This document shows positions 62,224-64,000 of a stretch of 64,000 bases of DNA, piece by piece. The notes under the pieces were generated by a model. It saw nothing but the letters and a program-made list of their open reading frames with translations, made no database searches and was not told the DNA's origin. Numbering within the stretch: the first letter of the stretch is position 1; each line of letters starts with the position of its first letter. Source of the stretch: Myxococcales bacterium (GTDB taxonomy: Bacteria > Myxococcota_A > UBA796 > GCA-2862545); the NCBI GenBank assembly GCA_019634415.1, contig JAHQVJ010000100.1:105793-169792 (forward strand), read 5' to 3'. A program made the translations under genes and the position numbers.

Positions 62224-64000
62224 ATGGGACGCTGGCCCCCCACCTCGGAGCAGGTCGGGCTGCCCACCGGACGGTCTGGAGCCGCCTTTCGCCTGGTCTC
62301 CGATCACTCGCCCACCGGCGATCAGCCCAAGGCCATCGACAAGCTCATGGCCGGGCTGAAGCAGGGCGTTCCCCACCAGGTGCTCCTCGGCATCACGGGC
62401 TCGGGCAAGACCTTCACCGTCGCCAACGTCATCGAGCAGGCCAACCGGCCCACGCTGGTGCTCGCTCCCAACAAGACGCTGGCTGCGCAGCTGTTCGGGG
62501 AGATGCGCAAGCTGTTCCCGGACAACGCCGTGCAGTACTTCGTGTCGTACTACGACTACTACCAGCCCGAGGCCTACGTCCCGAGCTCCGACACCTACAT
62601 CGAGAAGGACTCGCTGATCAACGAGGCCATCGATCGCCTGCGGCACGCCGCCACCAAGTCGCTGCTGGAGCGGCGCGACGTCATCATCGTGGCCAGCGTG
62701 TCCTGCATCTACGGCCTCGGCAGCTCCGAGGCCTACGAGGGCATGTTGCTGCTCCTCGAGCAGGATCAGGAGGTCAGCCGCCGCGACATCCTCGCGAAGC
62801 TGGTGGAGATCCAGTACGACCGCAACGAGGCCGACTTCCATCGCGGCACCTTCCGCGTTCGCGGAGACGTCATCGACGTGTTCCCGGCCTACGAGGAAGA
62901 CCGTGCCATCCGCATCGAGCTGTTCGGTGACGAGGTCGACGGCATGTGGCTCTTCGATCCGCTGCGGGGCAAGAAGCTCGACAAGCTCGACAAGGTCGCC
63001 ATCTACCCCGCCTCCCACTACGTCACGCCCAAGCAGAAGATGGAGCGGGCCATCGAGGGCATCGAGGTGGAGCTCACCGACCGACTCACCGAGCTTCGAG
63101 GGGCCGGCAAGCTGCTGGAGGCGCAGCGCCTCGAGCAGCGCACGCTGTTCGATCTGGAGATGATGCGCGAGATCGGTCGCTGCAAGGGAGTGGAGAACTA
63201 CAGTCGTCACCTGTCGGGTCGGGCCACGGGTGAGCCGCCGCCCACCCTCATCGAGTACTTCCCCGAGGACTGGCTGCTCATCGTCGACGAGAGCCACATC
63301 GCCGTGCCTCAGGTGGGGGGCATGTTCCGCGGTGACCGGGCGCGCAAGGAAGTGCTGGTGGAGCACGGCTTCCGCCTGCCCAGCGCGCTGGACAACCGGC
63401 CTCTGCAGTTCGAGGAGTTCCTCGGGCACGTCACCCAGGCCATCCACGTGAGCGCCACGCCTGGGCCGTGGGAGCTGGAGAAGGCCGGCGAGCACCTGGT
63501 GGAGCAGATCATCCGCCCCACGGGGCTGCTCGACCCCACCGTGGAGGTGCGGCCCGCTCAGATCCAGGTGGACGACGCCCTGGCCGAGGTGCGGGTGCGA
63601 GCGGAGCGCTCGGAGCGCACCCTGGTGACCGTGCTCACCAAGCGCATGGCGCAGGAGCTCACCGACTACTGGCAGGAGCTCGGGGTGCGCGTGCGCTACC
63701 TGCACTCCGACATCGACACCCTCGAGCGCATGGAGATCCTGCGCGATCTGCGGCTCGGCGAGTTCGACGTGTTGGTGGGCATCAACCTGTTGCGGGAGGG
63801 GCTCGATCTCCCCGAGGTGAGCTTGGTCTGCATCCTGGATGCCGACAAGGAGGGCTTCCTGCGCAACGAGCGCTCGCTGATCCAGACCATCGGGCGGGCT
63901 GCGCGCAACGTGAATGGCCACGTGCTGCTCTATGCCGACCGGGTGTCCGGCAACATGCAGCAGGCCATCGACGAGACGCGACGGCGCAGGGAGGTGCAGC
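62224..64000 (+). CDS. uvrB: Excinuclease ABC subunit B (5' part)
   Basis: Starts at ATG 62224 (GGAGG seven bases upstream) and runs off the right edge after 592 codons; the family is about 660-680 long, so some 70-90 residues are missing. Walker A GITGSGKT (56-63), the damage-gripping beta-hairpin region [28 protein letters not shown] (Walker B), SATPGPWE, and helicase motifs [21 protein letters not shown] and QTIGRAARN. It verifies lesions in nucleotide excision repair. A GGAAC/GTTCC inverted repeat at 62129-62150 could be a damage-response operator. Confidence 0.95.
   Translation, partial: MGRWPPTSEQVGLPTGRSGAAFRLVSDHSPTGDQPKAIDKLMAGLKQGVPHQVLLGITGSGKTFTVANVIEQANRPTLVLAPNKTLAAQLFGEMRKLFPDNAVQYFVSYYDYYQPEAYVPSSDTYIEKDSLINEAIDRLRHAATKSLLERRDVIIVASVSCIYGLGSSEAYEGMLLLLEQDQEVSRRDILAKLVEIQYDRNEADFHRGTFRVRGDVIDVFPAYEEDRAIRIELFGDEVDGMWLFDPLRGKKLDKLDKVAIYPASHYVTPKQKMERAIEGIEVELTDRLTELRGAGKLLEAQRLEQRTLFDLEMMREIGRCKGVENYSRHLSGRATGEPPPTLIEYFPEDWLLIVDESHIAVPQVGGMFRGDRARKEVLVEHGFRLPSALDNRPLQFEEFLGHVTQAIHVSATPGPWELEKAGEHLVEQIIRPTGLLDPTVEVRPAQIQVDDALAEVRVRAERSERTLVTVLTKRMAQELTDYWQELGVRVRYLHSDIDTLERMEILRDLRLGEFDVLVGINLLREGLDLPEVSLVCILDADKEGFLRNERSLIQTIGRAARNVNGHVLLYADRVSGNMQQAIDETRRRREVQ

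Overview
This 64 kb window is high-GC, gene-dense chromosomal DNA and most resembles a Myxococcota (former Deltaproteobacteria) genome. Direct signs are: many lipoproteins with clear lipoboxes; secreted proteins with Asp/Thr/Ser-rich spacers (DADTDSDTD style); at least four putative MYXO-CTERM-like tails (Cys, hydrophobic helix, Arg cluster); zinc-ribbon/GYF-like/TPR proteins of the type seen near myxobacterial motility genes; and an elongation factor G that reads like the spirochaete-planctomycete-delta/mitochondrial class (spdEFG1). No rRNA, tRNA, CRISPR array, prophage or insertion sequence was seen. I cannot name a genus.

Layout. 1-6.4 kb: lipoprotein fragment, universal stress protein, TlpA-like thioredoxin, a coupled set (alpha/beta hydrolase, fused SpmA-SpmB-like membrane protein, PspC protein), a cytochrome-like lipoprotein, and a divergent HTH-like protein with a repeated palindrome between them. 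6.4-8.8 kb: a lipoprotein and a DUF2330 protein. 17.3 to 8.7 kb, reverse strand: a tight row starting with EF-G, then an ATPase fused to a SLOG-like domain, a small lipoprotein, a TonB receptor with a Fur-box-like palindrome over its start, an HmuY-like lipoprotein, an alkaline phosphatase and an unknown secreted protein. 17.4-21.3 kb: PilZ protein, a GlmU-like acyltransferase with a shrunken N-terminal domain, and PcrA/UvrD helicase. 21.4-26.1 kb: four related proteins (zinc ribbons, GYF-like segments, single membrane helices, TPR-like ends). 26.2-31.3 kb: arginine decarboxylase, oligoendopeptidase F and glycogen synthase.

31.3-35.4 kb, reverse strand: envelope proteins, including an OmpA protein with a thrombospondin type-3 calcium-repeat stalk. 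35.5-39.3 kb, reverse strand: membrane (Fo) part of an ATP synthase (atpZ, atpI-like, atpB, atpE) behind hemL and a zinc-ribbon membrane protein; no F1 genes follow, and a terminator-like hairpin lies after atpE. 39.4-42.2 kb: a MORN-repeat lipoprotein and two tandem beta-propeller-like secreted paralogues. 42.3-47.2 kb: the least familiar region, with three paralogues of a helical family I do not recognise, one of them apparently frameshifted from a protein with eleven [N/S]PFADP repeats, arranged around a 425-bp divergent intergenic region with 62-bp direct repeats. 47.2-64 kb: M1-type peptidase, lipoproteins, a lamin-tail-domain surface protein, GTP cyclohydrolase II, HAD phosphatase, histidine phosphatase, VWA lipoprotein, ResA-like thioredoxin, a lipoprotein hydrolase with a stand-alone paralogue of its N-terminal domain, and the 5' part of uvrB.

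How it fits together: housekeeping genes (fusA, pcrA, glgA, speA, hemL, atp, ribA, uvrB) are interleaved with many small envelope genes, often in ATGA- or TGATG-coupled pairs. The best candidates for undescribed biology are the ATPase-SLOG fusion and the NPF-repeat/paralogue locus. All calls come from reading the sequence; no database search was run.
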